Of a stretch of 64,000 nt of DNA, positions 55,160-64,000 are shown piece after piece. The notes below the pieces were generated by a model. It ran no database searches and was not told the origin of the DNA. It was given only the letters and a program-made list of their open reading frames with translations. The stretch is from the NCBI GenBank assembly GCA_949752795.1, contig OX457061.1, positions 7,003,239 to 7,067,238 of the forward strand, written 5' to 3'. The translations under genes and the position numbers were made by a program. Each line of letters starts with the position of its first letter. The stretch's first letter is position 1. The stretch is from Hyperoodon ampullatus (Eukaryota > Chordata > Mammalia > Artiodactyla > Ziphiidae).

Positions 55160-55330
55160 GAGTTCAATCATCCATCCACCCACCCATCCATTCATTCATT
55201 CATTCATTCACTTATCGCCGACCTCTTCACTCATCACATATTGAACCAGGATCTTCTTGGTGTTGGTGGGGCATCACCCACCAAACACACAGAGCCCTGC
55301 TTCCAAGGAGCTCACAGATCTGACTGCTTC
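55160..55330 (-). repeat. L2 3' end, antisense, with CATT tail
   Basis: A (CATT)n run at 55,188-55,212 is followed by tcacatattgaaccaggatc and agccctgcttccaaggagct, the antisense L2 end. Confidence 0.6.
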
Positions 55331-55709
55331 ACCCTCCAGCTCAAACGGAGGTGCTGCGATCTTTCTACCATGACAGGGACGAGGCACAGCAAGGGCCCCC
55401 ACTCACTTAGGTCTCATAGAAGAGGATCTTGATCTTGGCCCCTCCTTCCGTCCTCTGCAGAGAGCTCTCCCTTTCCCAGCCTGGTTCCAGGGAGAGGCAG
55501 GGAGGCAAAGCAGAGGGGGAGGAGCACGGTTGTGCGCTTGCTGGGGCAGTTCTGGGCCGTTCTTTATTGGGGGCTCTGTGCAGTGGGGAGAACAGAAAGG
55601 GACTGGAGTCCCTGAGGGTGAGTGGAGCTGTAACTGAAGAACTGAGTGGGCAGAGAGGCAAGAGAGCCAGGGGTTCTGGAGTAGAACACAGTACAAGAGC
55701 CCTGGAGGG
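55331..55709. other. Unassigned stretch
   Basis: No repeat core, exon or regulatory cluster is recognised. Confidence 0.35.
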
Positions 55710-55900
55710 GGCTTCCCTGGTGGCGCAGTGGTTGAGAGTCCGCCTGCCGATGCAGGGGACACGGGTTCGTGCCCCGGTCCGGGAAGATCCCACATGCCGC
55801 GGAGCGGCTGGGCCCGTGAGCCATGGCCGCTGAGCCTGCGCGTCTGGAGCCTGTGCTCCGCAACGGGAGAAGCCACAACAGTGAGAGGCCCGCGTATCGC

Positions 55901-55924
<24 letters not shown>
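55710..55924 (+). mobile_element. Young CHR-type SINE, ~215-bp form
   Basis: Full copy with the B-box-like gggttcgtgccccggtcc and a pure A-run. Duplication aagagccctggaggg is a perfect 15 bp (55,695-55,709 and 55,925-55,939). Confidence 0.96.
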
Positions 55925-55931
<7 letters not shown>

Positions 55932-56161
55932 CTGGAGGGAGAGGTGGGGGGGTTGGGAAGAGTTGCTGGGGGTTAGAAATTGGACCCTCCATGATATTCT
56001 TTGCAAGACAAAGCACATTGGAACCCCCTGTAAATAATATGTGGGTGCTGTCCCAAACTCCTTTTAATGAAACTTTGCAGGGAAGAGACCACATGGGCCC
56101 CAGGAGTTACTCGGGTTACATTACATGGCTTATGGGGCTTTCCACGATCTCTGGTCTGCCC

Positions 56162-56374
56162 TTTTTTTTTTTTTTTTTTTTTTGCGGTACGCGGGCCTCT
56201 CACTGCTGTGGCCTCTCCCGTTGCGGAGCACAGGCTCCGGACGCGCAGGCTCAGCGGCCATGGCTCACGGGCCCAGCCGCTCCGCTGCATGTGGGGTCCT
56301 CCGGGACCGGAGCACGAACCCGTGTCCCCTGCATCAGCAGGGTGACTCTCAACCACTGCGCCACTAGGGAAGCC
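56162..56374 (-). mobile_element. CHR-type SINE, ~215-bp form, antisense
   Basis: Inverted copy from a T-run and gcggtacgcgggcctctcac to gccactagggaagcc. Flanks ctgccc plus T-rich sequence recur on both sides (ctgcccttttt and ctgcccatctttt). Confidence 0.94.
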
Positions 56375-56379
56375 CTGCC

Positions 56380-56892
56380 CATCTTTTTAACTTTATCACT
56401 CATCTCTTCACTTTTTCCCTCCCCCAACTCCTCATCCAAACCCCACATTGCAGCCTGAGCTAGTCCCTTTGACCGCCTGCTGGCCTTACTGTGACCTCTG
56501 CCTGGAACCACCTCTGCTCTCACACCTGGACTGTTTCGAAGTATTTGGTCTCCTGAGCTCTCTATCTCTTCCCTCCCTCAGTCACTGGGTTGATATGCCC
56601 AGACTACTTTCCTCTTGTTTTCTACTTTAGTATGATTTTTAGTGCAGTCTTAGACAGATGAATATAAACTTAGCACACCGGTGAGTTTTATCAGTCTGTT
56701 CACACTTAACACAGCACACAGACAAATAACCAGAATATCTAGGGAAGTGACCCTGCCTGGCACTTTGTCTTTCTTGTTCACAATAAACCACAGTAATTAA
56801 TTCATTAAAACTATCCCTTGGGCACCTATTACCTCCTAGATATTCTGTTGGAGGCCGGTGATATAAGTATATTTAATGGAATTCAAATCTAC
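56380..56892. other. Mostly unassigned, with a weak L2 end
   Basis: A pyrimidine-rich start. gcacctattacctcctagat with ggaggccggtgatataag (56,822-56,868) resembles an antisense L2 end. Confidence 0.35.
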
Positions 56893-57087
56893 AATCCAAA
56901 CCCTAACCCAACACCAGGCCTAAACCCAACCCTAAACCCAGCACCAGCCCTCATCTTAATGCCGGCCCTGATCCCAAACCCAACGGTAATCGTGATCTAA
57001 CCTTAATCCTTTCCTGGCCAAACCCAATACCAACTCTACCCTTAACCGAAACCCAACCCTAACCCTAATTCTAACCTTTGTGTTAAA
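56893..57087. repeat. Degenerate telomere-like hexamer array
   Basis: About 195 bp built on a 6-bp period with repeated aaccct, aaccca and ctaacc words. Intact ccctaaccc occurs at about 56,901 and aaccctaaccctaa at about 57,056. The + frame reads as an NP-rich dipeptide run, which reflects the hexamer period and not a gene. Confidence 0.75.
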
Positions 57088-57329
57088 AATCTTTCAGTAA
57101 ATGTGTGTCTCCTTGTCTGTCGTAGTCAGTGGATGGTGCTGAGTAGTAACGAAACTCATCTGATTTTGGATCATCCAATGCCTTCAGACTGGAAAAGGTA
57201 GAAGGCAGGTGAGACCAAGTTGAACACCAGCCCAATCCAGGAGGTAACTTTGAAAAACAGGGGTGTATATTTTCATGTAAGTCCCCATGAGGCTATGTCA
57301 TGGCCCATTTTCTAAACTCAAGATCCTTA

Positions 57330-57815
57330 GTGTGACCCTGCCTGACTCACCTGATACCTGCTGACTCCTTCCCTCGCTGGCCTCTGGGCCACACAGACCC
57401 TCTCCTTCTGTGGATGCCCCGAGCTCCTTCTGGCCTCAAGGCACCCATGTGTTGTTCCTCTTGCCTGAAATACCTTTCCTCCCCTCCTCACAGGGCTGAC
57501 TTCTGCTCAGTCCTCAGGTCCCTCTGAAATGTCACTTCCTGCCCTGCCTGCCCTCTCCCCGCAGACTCGTTTTTATTTCCTTCATGCTCACGGATCCTGT
57601 GCTTTCCTTTCAGGGCATTTGTGGATGTTTGTGGCCACATGTTTGTTTGCATGTTTATTCCTTTAATGTCTGTCTCCCCAGCCAGACGGTGACCTCTTTC
57701 AGGGCAGGGACTGTGTTTTGTTCACTGCTCTAGCTCCAGAACCTAGCACAGTGCCTGGCACACAATAGACCTGTAGAAAACTCGGTTGATCGAACAAATG
57801 AATGAATGAGGGCAT
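57330..57815 (+). repeat. L2 3' region, sense, well preserved
   Basis: The order acctttcctcccctcctcac, cagtcctcaggtccctctga, aatgtcacttcctgccctgc, taatgtctgtctccccagcc, cctagcacagtgcctggcac, then gaacaaatgaatgaatgag is the complete L2 3' end. Confidence 0.82.
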
Positions 57816-58040
57816 TTTCCACTTCTTCATAAAAGTGAAAGAAAGATTCCAGCTAACTGCAGCTCCTGGCTAGGGAATGTTTGTCCCGGGCCCTGAGCTG
57901 AGGCTTGGGGAAACCAGGAGAGAGGGGCCAGGTTTCCCAGTGCAGCTGACCATCCATTTCCTCTTTACAGATTCTCCACCACACTGAGCGGGAGGGCCTC
58001 AGGTATCATCCTCACTGTTTTAGAAGATGCTTTTGCCCAG

Positions 58041-58313
58041 GGCTTCCCTGGTGGCGCAGCGATTGAGACTCTGCGTGCCAATGCAGGGGACACGGGTTCG
58101 AGCCCTGGTCTGGGGGGATCCCACATGCCGCAGAGCAACTGGGCCCGTGAGCCACAACTACTGAGCCTGCGCGTCTGGAGCCTGTGCTCTGCAACAAGAG
58201 AGGCCGCAATAGTGAGAGGCCGGCGCACCGTGATGAAGAGTGGCCCCCGCTCACCGCAACTAGAGAAAGCCCTCGCACAGAAACGAAGACCCAACACAGC
58301 CAAAAAAAAAAAA
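58041..58313 (+). mobile_element. CHR-type SINE, extended form
   Basis: Head ggcttccctggtggcgcagc, B-box-like gggttcgagccctgg and tail gaagacccaacacagccaaa with an A-run. The duplication agatgcttttgcccag is a perfect 16 bp (58,025-58,040 and 58,314-58,329). Confidence 0.95.
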
Positions 58314-58329
58314 AGATGCTTTTGCCCAG

Positions 58330-58689
58330 AGAAGTAAAAACGCTTGTGGGGGTCACCTGGCTGGTCGGCAGAAGTGCCAAAACCCTGCTTCCTGGTCCCC
58401 AGCCCTTGGCATTGACCCTTCCTTTCCATCTGCCCCCGCAGCTGGAGGTGCTCAGCTCTGTGTCTGCCTCCAGGAAGTCAGCAGCAGGCCCGCTGCCATG
58501 GGGACCCTGACAGACTCCAGGCCACCTTCCCATTTTGTTAACAATTATGTTGAGACTGGTGCTGGAACCAGCCTTGAGCAAATGAGTCAGAGGTCAGCAC
58601 CCTGGGCTCCCAGCTGAGAGGGTGGGTTCTTCACACCCAAACGGGGGCCCTCCTCTCCGGTGGGTCAAGAGAAGGAGCTGAGTCATAAG
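58330..58689. other. Unassigned stretch
   Basis: No repeat core or exon is recognised. Confidence 0.35.
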
Positions 58690-58880
58690 GGTCACTGCTG
58701 TTTATTGAGCATCTACTGGTGCCAGACCTGGGTGAATTGCTTATTATCTCGCTGGAGCTTTACAATACTCAATTTACCAGATGAAGAAATGGAAGTACAG
58801 AAAGTCTGTCACTTGTGCAAGGCACACAGCTGGTAAATGTTGCTGGTGGGATCTGAACCCAGATCTAATGGGGTCTAGAA
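58690..58880 (-). repeat. MIR relic, antisense
   Basis: The order tttattgagcatctactggt, caatttaccagatgaagaaa, gtcacttgtgcaaggcacac, then ggtgggatctgaacccagat is antisense MIR. Confidence 0.65.
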
Positions 58881-58999
58881 CATTAACCTTATACTTAAAG
58901 GCAAAGAAAATCCCAGGAGTGCCAAGGAAACGCTGCCCAAATGTTAGCAAAGCTGTCCGGTCCAGATAACGGCACATTATGGCCCCAGGGAGCATCCTG

Positions 59000-59350
59000 T
59001 GCACTGCGGTCCGCCCAGGCTGCGGCTTGTGATCTGGGCCCCGCCCTCAGTTTTCGGACACCTCGGCCCCGCCCCGCCCCTCCTGCTTAGGCCGCGCTTG
59101 GCCTCGCCCCAGCAGGCAGAGCGGGACTCCCATTGGCCACCGTTTCCATGGTTACTTGGGGTCTGTGGAGCTCCGGCTTGCCGACACGTGTCCCCCGGAG
59201 CCGCCCGAAATTTGACAGGGGACCACGTGCCCGGCAGCGCGGGAGCCAGACAAAGGACCGGGGGAGGCGGGGAACGAAGCCGGCGGAGAGGCCAGCGTGG
59301 CCGCTGGTTCCGGCGGGGGTAGGCTCCACGCTCCTCCTGTGCGAAGGAGG
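59000..59350. promoter_or_regulatory. CpG-rich promoter-like block
   Basis: The richest CpG stretch in the window. GC boxes (ggccccgccccgcccctcc, 59,065-59,083), an inverted CCAAT box (attgg, 59,132-59,136), and an RFX X-box-like palindrome gtttccatggttac (59,142-59,155) that fits 13 of 14 positions of RYYNYYATRRNRAC. Two E-box cacgtg words follow at 59,185 and 59,224. The layout suits a TATA-less promoter starting near 59,160-59,300, direction unknown. No exon is proven downstream. Confidence 0.45.
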
Positions 59351-59923
59351 AGCCCTCCACCTCCGCCTCTTTGTATTTTGGAGGAAAGAAAAAAACAAAA
59401 AGAATTGCTGCGGAAAGTGATGGGGGAAGAGGATTCCAATCAGGCCCACCTGCCCTCCCTCTTCCAGGAAAAATCGGGTACAAGGGCATCTTTTAAGGCC
59501 TGAGAGCCCACAGTGTCCTTACTTATGCCCTGGGCTTCTAACTCCGCCTTGACTTCAGTCCTTGAGGTTTCAATTCTCTTTCGCTGGCTTGTTCAGTCAG
59601 CAAAAGCTTAACGAGCATGGTTGTTTTGATGCTTGAAAAATGAAACCCACGGAATTCTGGGGGACCTTGCCATCCGTTCACCCTACAGCAGCTACTGCAT
59701 TCCCAACCGTGATGATGTTGCCTCCGGCCCCAACTTCTTTACTGGGTCCCTGGGTTCTGTGCCTAGCGAAGGCCTGGGCTGGGCTGGGCCGCTCAGGTCA
59801 GTGCAGTAGACAGATACTCATCCTGTCCCTGTGGCCTCTCCTGGTTGGGGGCATTGCCATCTTTCCAGTCTCCAGGCCGGATGCCCTGAATATCCCCTAT
59901 CCTCAGCCCCCATTCCCATCACC
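59351..59923. other. Unassigned stretch beside promoter-like block
   Basis: It could contain an untranslated first exon if the block at 59,000 is active on +. I see no recognisable protein and no single convincing splice donor. Confidence 0.3.
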
Positions 59924-60398
59924 AGTTATGTCTGCTTCCTATTGCTGCTGTAACAACTCAGTGATAAAACAACACAGACTTACTCTCTTACAGTTCTATA
60001 GGTCAGAAGTCTGACACACATCTCATTGGGCTAAATTCAAGGTGTTGGCAACCCCTCATTCCTTCTGGAGGCCCTGGAGGAGAATCAATTCCTTGCCTTT
60101 TCCAAGTGTGGAGGCTGCCCACGTTGCTTGGCTGGTGACCCATTTCATCTCCAGAGCCAGGAGTGGGCAGTGGGGTCTGCGTTTACTGTGACACCGACTC
60201 TTCTTCCCTCTTTCATATTAAGATCACACTGGCCAGCTTGATAAGTCGGAATAATCTCCTCATCTCAAAGTCAGGTGATCAACCACCGTAATTCCACCTT
60301 CAATCTTAATTCTCCCTGCCAAGTAACATAAAATAGTCACATGTGTGGAGGTCAGGACGTGGACATCTTTGGGGGGGTATTCTGCTGACCACACCAGT
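59924..60398 (-). mobile_element. MLT1-like (MaLR) LTR relic, antisense
   Basis: The order ctattgctgctgtaacaact, cttacagttctataggtcag, aattcaaggtgttggcaacc, ttgccttttccaagtgtgga, then gacgtggacatctttggggg is an inverted MLT1-type LTR. Confidence 0.7.
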
Positions 60399-60870
60399 CC
60401 TGACAGTTTGAACTCCGAAACTTCTCCGCAGTCCCCCCCGCCTCTCCTCCCTTTCTGGCTGCCCATATCTCTGGCAAGATGCTCACAGTGGCCACCTTTC
60501 TTTCCATCATCTTCCTCTCTCACCCCCCTCTGTCCACAGCCCCCAGGGTGAGTGCTTCAAGATACAGATGCCGCCACTTCCATGTCCCCAGTCACCTGCA
60601 GTTGAGAGTTCAAACTCTGTACTTGAGCACAAAGGCCCTCAACCTGCCCCCGACTCTGCCCCCTTGGCTCCTGCAGACCCATCCCCTCCCTCTCTCTGCC
60701 TCATGCCCTTTGCCCCTGTAATACTAAATCACTTCCGGTTCTCTTTATTCCCCAGGGCATTTGACACCTCCTGGACTTTCGGGATTGTTCGCCCACCTTT
60801 ATTTATCTCCCCCAGGAAACCTTCTCTGACCCCTAGGGCGAGTTAAGGGCCCCTTCATTGTCCTTCCCCA
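60399..60870 (+). repeat. L2 relic, sense
   Basis: From about 60,555: tctgcctcatgccctttgcc, tttatttatctcccccagga, then aaccttctctgacccctagg recalls the L2 3' region. The first 150 bp is uncertain. Confidence 0.5.
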
Positions 60871-61224
60871 GAACCTAAACGTGCACTGACCACGGCAACT
60901 GCAAGAGATCCGAACCTGTGTCTGCCTCCTGGTGTCTCTGCAAGCCCTCCGCGATGGGCCCTCTGGGAGGGGCACTGCATCTCACTCCCCTCTTTTGGCC
61001 ACACTGCCCAGCATGAATTGGCCACAGTCAGCTCAGGGACTTGGTGGTGGGTGTGAGGAGACCAGCTGGGCTATTCTGGGAAACAAAGGATAAACTGGAT
61101 GGAGAAGGCCTTTCCTTCCCGATAGGGGAGAACCTTTGCTCCACCTCCGGCTGCTGGGATGGAGTAATAATAACGGCAACAACAATGGAGGCAAAAAACC
61201 AAAACAAAATAAAACAAAAAAACT
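60871..61224. other. Unassigned stretch
   Basis: No repeat core or exon is recognised until an A-rich run at 61,191-61,222. Confidence 0.35.
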
Positions 61225-61447
61225 GGGCTTCCCTGGTGGCACAGTGGTTGGGAGTCTGCCTGCCGATGCAGGGGACGCGGGTTCGTGCCCCGGTCCGGGA
61301 AGGTCCCACATGCCGTGGAGTGGCTGGGCCCGTGAGCCATGGCCGCTGAGGCTGCACGTCTGGAGCCTGTGCTCCGCAACGGGAGAGGCCACGGCAGTGA
61401 GAGGCCCGCGTATCGCAAAAAAATATAATAAATAAAAATAAATAAAT
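61225..61447 (+). mobile_element. CHR-type SINE, ~215-bp form
   Basis: Head gggcttccctggtggcacag, body ending gaggcccgcgtatcgcaaaa and an AAAT-rich tail. The flanks aaaacaaaaaaact and aaaacaaaaaact are near-identical A-rich duplications. Confidence 0.94.
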
Positions 61448-61504
61448 AAAACAAAAAACTACCCCAAGAAAACAATGGCGGCCAACGCTGCAGGCTGCTC
61501 CACA

Positions 61505-61640
61505 TCAGGGGCACCTGCCAAGTGCTTTATACATGTGTTGTCAGCTGATTCTGACAACAGCCTAGGAGACGCCAGCTATTATTCCCCCACCCCCATTTTA
61601 CAGATGAGGACCCTGAAGCTTTCCAGGTTAAGAATGGGTG
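61505..61640 (-). repeat. MIR relic, antisense
   Basis: The order aagtgctttatacatgtgtt, gacgccagctattattcccc, then accccattttacagatgagg is antisense MIR. Confidence 0.68.
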
Positions 61641-61897
61641 GGCTTCTGAAGAGACCCTGGGCCAGGAAGGTGTCTTGGGCTCTGTTTGGAGGGGTGGTAG
61701 GAGCCAGTGGAAAGTTCCCCAGGCTGTGGCTGGCTGTGCCTTGGGTGGGGTTGGCCTGGCCCCTGGGGAGCAGCTTCCGGGATGCACTTCCTAGAGCCTC
61801 TTCTTTCCTCTCACTTCCTGTTTCCTTTTCCTCATGGTTCCGCCAGCCTATTGTCCTGTTCAACCAGGATATGTAGGCAGGAGGTTCATTTTCAAAA
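61641..61897. other. Unassigned stretch
   Basis: No repeat core or exon is recognised. Confidence 0.35.
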
Positions 61898-62100
61898 GTA
61901 AAGGAAGGGGAATGGGGAGGTAGGGTTTGTCAGGGACAGAGTTTCAGTTTGGAAGATGAAATGTTCTGTGCGTGAATGGTGGTGATGGCTGCACCACAAT
62001 GGGAATGCATTTAACGCCACTGAACGGAACACTTACAAATGGTTAAAATGGCAATTTTTGTGTTATGTATGTTTTACGTCGATAAAAAAATTTTTAAAAA
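61898..62100 (+). mobile_element. L1 3' end fragment, sense
   Basis: The order gacagagtttcagtttggaa, atggtggtgatggctgcacc, tttaacgccactgaacggaa, then caaatggttaaaatggcaat ends in A-rich sequence. Flanks aaagtaaaggaa and aaagcgaaaggaa look like a diverged duplication. Confidence 0.82.
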
Positions 62101-62149
62101 AAGCGAAAGGAAAAGTGTTTCACATTTGCAGAAATTTTGAAGATACTGC

Positions 62150-62300
62150 GCCTTTGTCATTTCTCAAGCCCCTCTCAGGGGCCAGACCACAGGCATCCTC
62201 ACTTCATCTTGGAAACAACCTCCAGGAGAGAGGTGGCCTCCTCCTTGGCTTATGAGGAGACTGAGGCTCAGAGACTGGAAGTGGTGAGGCTGTGTTTAAA
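62150..62300 (-). repeat. MIR relic, antisense
   Basis: The order atcctcacttcatcttggaa, ggcttatgaggagactgagg, then ctcagagactggaagtggtg is antisense MIR. Confidence 0.6.
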
Positions 62301-62344
62301 GACGATACGCCTCTAGTTCTAAGGTGCAGTGTAGGGAAGTGGTA

Positions 62345-62470
62345 GGGGTTTGGGCTTAAAATGAGCTCATCTCCTGACTGCTGTGAGACCTTGGGCAAAA
62401 GTTTTCCATCACGGACCTTCCTCTTCCGGCAACTAGACACAATAACAGTGTCCTCCGAAGTATGATGGTA
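62345..62470 (+). repeat. MIR relic, sense, cut by SINE pair
   Basis: The order ctgtgagaccttgggcaaaa, then a ttccggcaactagacacaat stretch is a diverged MIR. The SINE pair at 62,480 breaks it. Confidence 0.45.
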
Positions 62471-62479
62471 AGATTTGAC

Positions 62480-62671
62480 GGGGCTTCCCTGGTGGCACAG
62501 TGGTTGAGAGTCTGCCTGCCGATGCAGGGGACGCGGGTTCATGCCCCGGTCCGGGAAGATCCCACATGCCGTGGAGCGGCTGGTCCCGTGAGCCATGGCC
62601 GCTGAGCCTACGCGTCACGGGGAGAGGCCACAACAGTGAGAGGCCCGCGTACCGGGAAAAAAAAAAAAAAA
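62480..62671 (+). mobile_element. CHR-type SINE with body deletion, first of a pair
   Basis: Complete head; about 20 bp are missing after gagcctacgcgtc. It ends in an A-run at 62,657-62,671. With the next SINE it sits between agatttgac (62,471-62,479) and agatttgac (62,844-62,852). Confidence 0.93.
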
Positions 62672-62678
62672 TAGTATT

Positions 62679-62843
62679 GGGGCTTCCCCGGTGGCGCAGT
62701 GGTTGAGAGTCCACCTGCCAATGCAGGGGACATGGGTTCGTGCCCTGGTCCGGGAAAATCCCACATGCCGCGGAGTGGCTGGGCCCATGAGCCATGGCTG
62801 CTGGGCCTGCGGGTCCAACCGCAAAAAACAAACAAACAAAAAA
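62679..62843 (+). mobile_element. CHR-type SINE with large body deletion, second of a pair
   Basis: Head ggggcttccccggtggcgca; the body stops at gggcctgcgggtcc and jumps to accgcaaaaaac with a CAAA tail, losing about 50 bp. Only tagtatt separates it from the SINE upstream, and it has no duplication of its own. Confidence 0.93.
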
Positions 62844-62949
62844 AGATTTGACAAGATGATGTTGGAAAGTCTTTGCACAGGGCCTTGGCCACCGTCAAGA
62901 GAAGAATGCCCTCCAAAGTCCTGCTGGGGCCCCCTCTTGGTGTTACAGT

Positions 62950-63075
62950 GGCCAGAGGGCTGGGTGTGAGGCCAGGAGACCCGTGTCAGCCTGACACTGA
63001 CTTTCTCTGTGACCTTTGGGAGGTCCCCTCCCCTCCCTGGGCCTCAGATTTCTCTCTGTAAAGTTTGGAGGGGGT
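62950..63075 (+). repeat. MIR relic
   Basis: The order ctttctctgtgacctttggg, ctccctgggcctcagatttc, then tctctgtaaagtttggag is a sense MIR. Confidence 0.68.
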
Positions 63076-63282
63076 AAGGTCTGCAGGACTCTTCCAGTTC
63101 TGGTTTTCTGGGGTTTCACGCATAGCCTAGACATCTTCAGAATCAGTGCCCTCTGTCTGGCCCGTCCTCCGGTGGAAGGGCGGGGCCAGGTCTCTGGTTC
63201 TACTTTTGCCCTCCGATCTCTCCAGGATCATTTAATCCCTGACAAGAGGAAAAGGAAGAAGAAGATACCAAGCGGTGTAGCA

Positions 63283-63477
63283 AAGGGAGCTCAGCTTGGT
63301 GAGCTGTGATGACTTAGATGGGTAGGATGGAGGGGGGAGGGGGGAGGGAGGTCCAAGAGGGAGGGGATGTATGTATACATAGAGCTGATTCACTTCGTTG
63401 TACAGCGGAAACTAACACAACATTGTAAAGCAATTATATTCCAATTTTTAAAAATTAAATATACTGGGAAAAAAAAA
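63283..63477 (+). mobile_element. L1 3' end fragment, G-rich, sense
   Basis: The order gggagctcagcttggtgagc, gatgacttagatgggtagga, a G-rich purine tract (63,331-63,365), gctgattcacttcgttgtac, then cattgtaaagcaattatatt ends in an A-run. It is about 195 bp long. Confidence 0.9.
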
Positions 63478-63659
63478 AGAGAGAGAATATATTTCTCTGC
63501 CGCATAACACCCCCGAGTCCCACCACCATCCAGCCAGGGATCAGGGGAGATGGGAACCACCAAGAATCCAGACAGGCAAACAGCTTTTTAAAGAGCCCTT
63601 GTTCTGCTGGTGAGTCTGGGACACACCCCAGGAAATAAGAGAACAGGGTCTTGCAGGTC

Positions 63660-64000
63660 TCACTCGTTGCTGAGTCCCCAGCACAGTGCCCTGCACACAG
63701 GAGGTGTTCAATCAATGCTCCAAATGAACAGTGAGTCCCCACCCCACCTAGCTGCTCCTCGAATTGTGGAGGATGATGCCGGCAAAGGCTTGCATGGACC
63801 AGGATGGTCAGCACAAGCTTCCTGAAGAGCAGAGCCTGGCCTTGCAGATGTGACTAGACAGGGGAAGGGGAAGGGCATTCTGGAAAGGGGCACAGCACAA
63901 GCAGAGGCAGAGGGACAGGGAGGGACACGGAGGATGGGACAAAGTATATGGAAAGACAGTAAATAGAATCTAGTGAGAATGCACCATCAACCCAGCCCTC
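63660..64000. repeat. L2 ends in both orientations, weak
   Basis: 63,670-63,730: gagtccccagcacagtgcc then ggaggtgttcaatcaatgct is a sense L2 end. From about 63,810: agcttcctgaagagcagagc, gggcattctggaaaggggca then agcagaggcagagggac resembles antisense L2, running to the window edge. Confidence 0.45.

Noticed and set aside
55407..56018. Recurrent peptide words such as RASHCCGLSRCGAQAPDAQAQ in many frames
   Set aside because: These are antisense translations of the same SINE at different sites, not a protein family.
56818..57000. NP-rich dipeptide-repeat frame
   Set aside because: It reflects the 6-bp period of the telomere-like array.
58977..59489. 170-codon minus frame over the CpG-rich block
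   Set aside because: CpG-rich DNA lacks stops. There is no domain, and the block is better explained as a promoter.

Overview
The window looks like nuclear DNA from a whale or dolphin. The main reason is 26 tRNA-Glu-derived SINEs of the CHR type. They share the head motif cttccctggtggcgcagtgg, a B-box-like ggttcgtgcccc, and tails ending in short A-rich repeats. Many keep perfect 11-18 bp target-site duplications (TSDs). The 3' ends of the young L1 copies are also of the cetartiodactyl kind. No bacterial or viral gene organisation is present.

I find no protein-coding gene, tRNA gene or rRNA gene that I can defend. Every recognisable protein trace belongs to a dead retrotransposon: reverse transcriptase FADD motifs of L1 at 22,126 and 51,501, an L1 RT segment at 26,152-26,400, and an L2 RT remnant near 42,550-43,095. 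The long open frames elsewhere lie in GC-rich or repeat DNA and have no recognisable domain. The window is best read as intergenic or intronic DNA.

Layout. 1-15,700 is GC-rich DNA with many MIR and L2 relics, several SINEs, LTR relics at 7,059, 9,030 and 12,400, and a promoter- or enhancer-like block at 3,280-3,720. 15,735-25,520 is an AT-rich nest of L1 elements: two old L1s head to head, a younger L1 with an 18-bp TSD inside one of them, a 4.6-kb ORF2 relic, and seven SINEs. 25,530-49,650 is mostly single-copy DNA with L2, MIR, MLT1-like LTRs and a 1.6-kb antisense L2 at 35,190. 49,790-53,050 holds two more L1 blocks. 53,290-64,000 is GC-rich again, with young SINEs, a telomere-like degenerate hexamer array at 56,893, and a CpG-rich promoter-like block at 59,000-59,350 carrying GC boxes, an inverted CCAAT box and an RFX X-box-like palindrome.

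The points most worth a second look are a 52-bp foldback palindrome at 25,178-25,229, the promoter-like block at 59,000, the element at 3,540-3,720, the telomere-like array, and two retrotransposon insertions whose 3' ends suggest read-through transduction (16,571 and 49,793). Repeat family names come from memory of consensus features, not from a database search.
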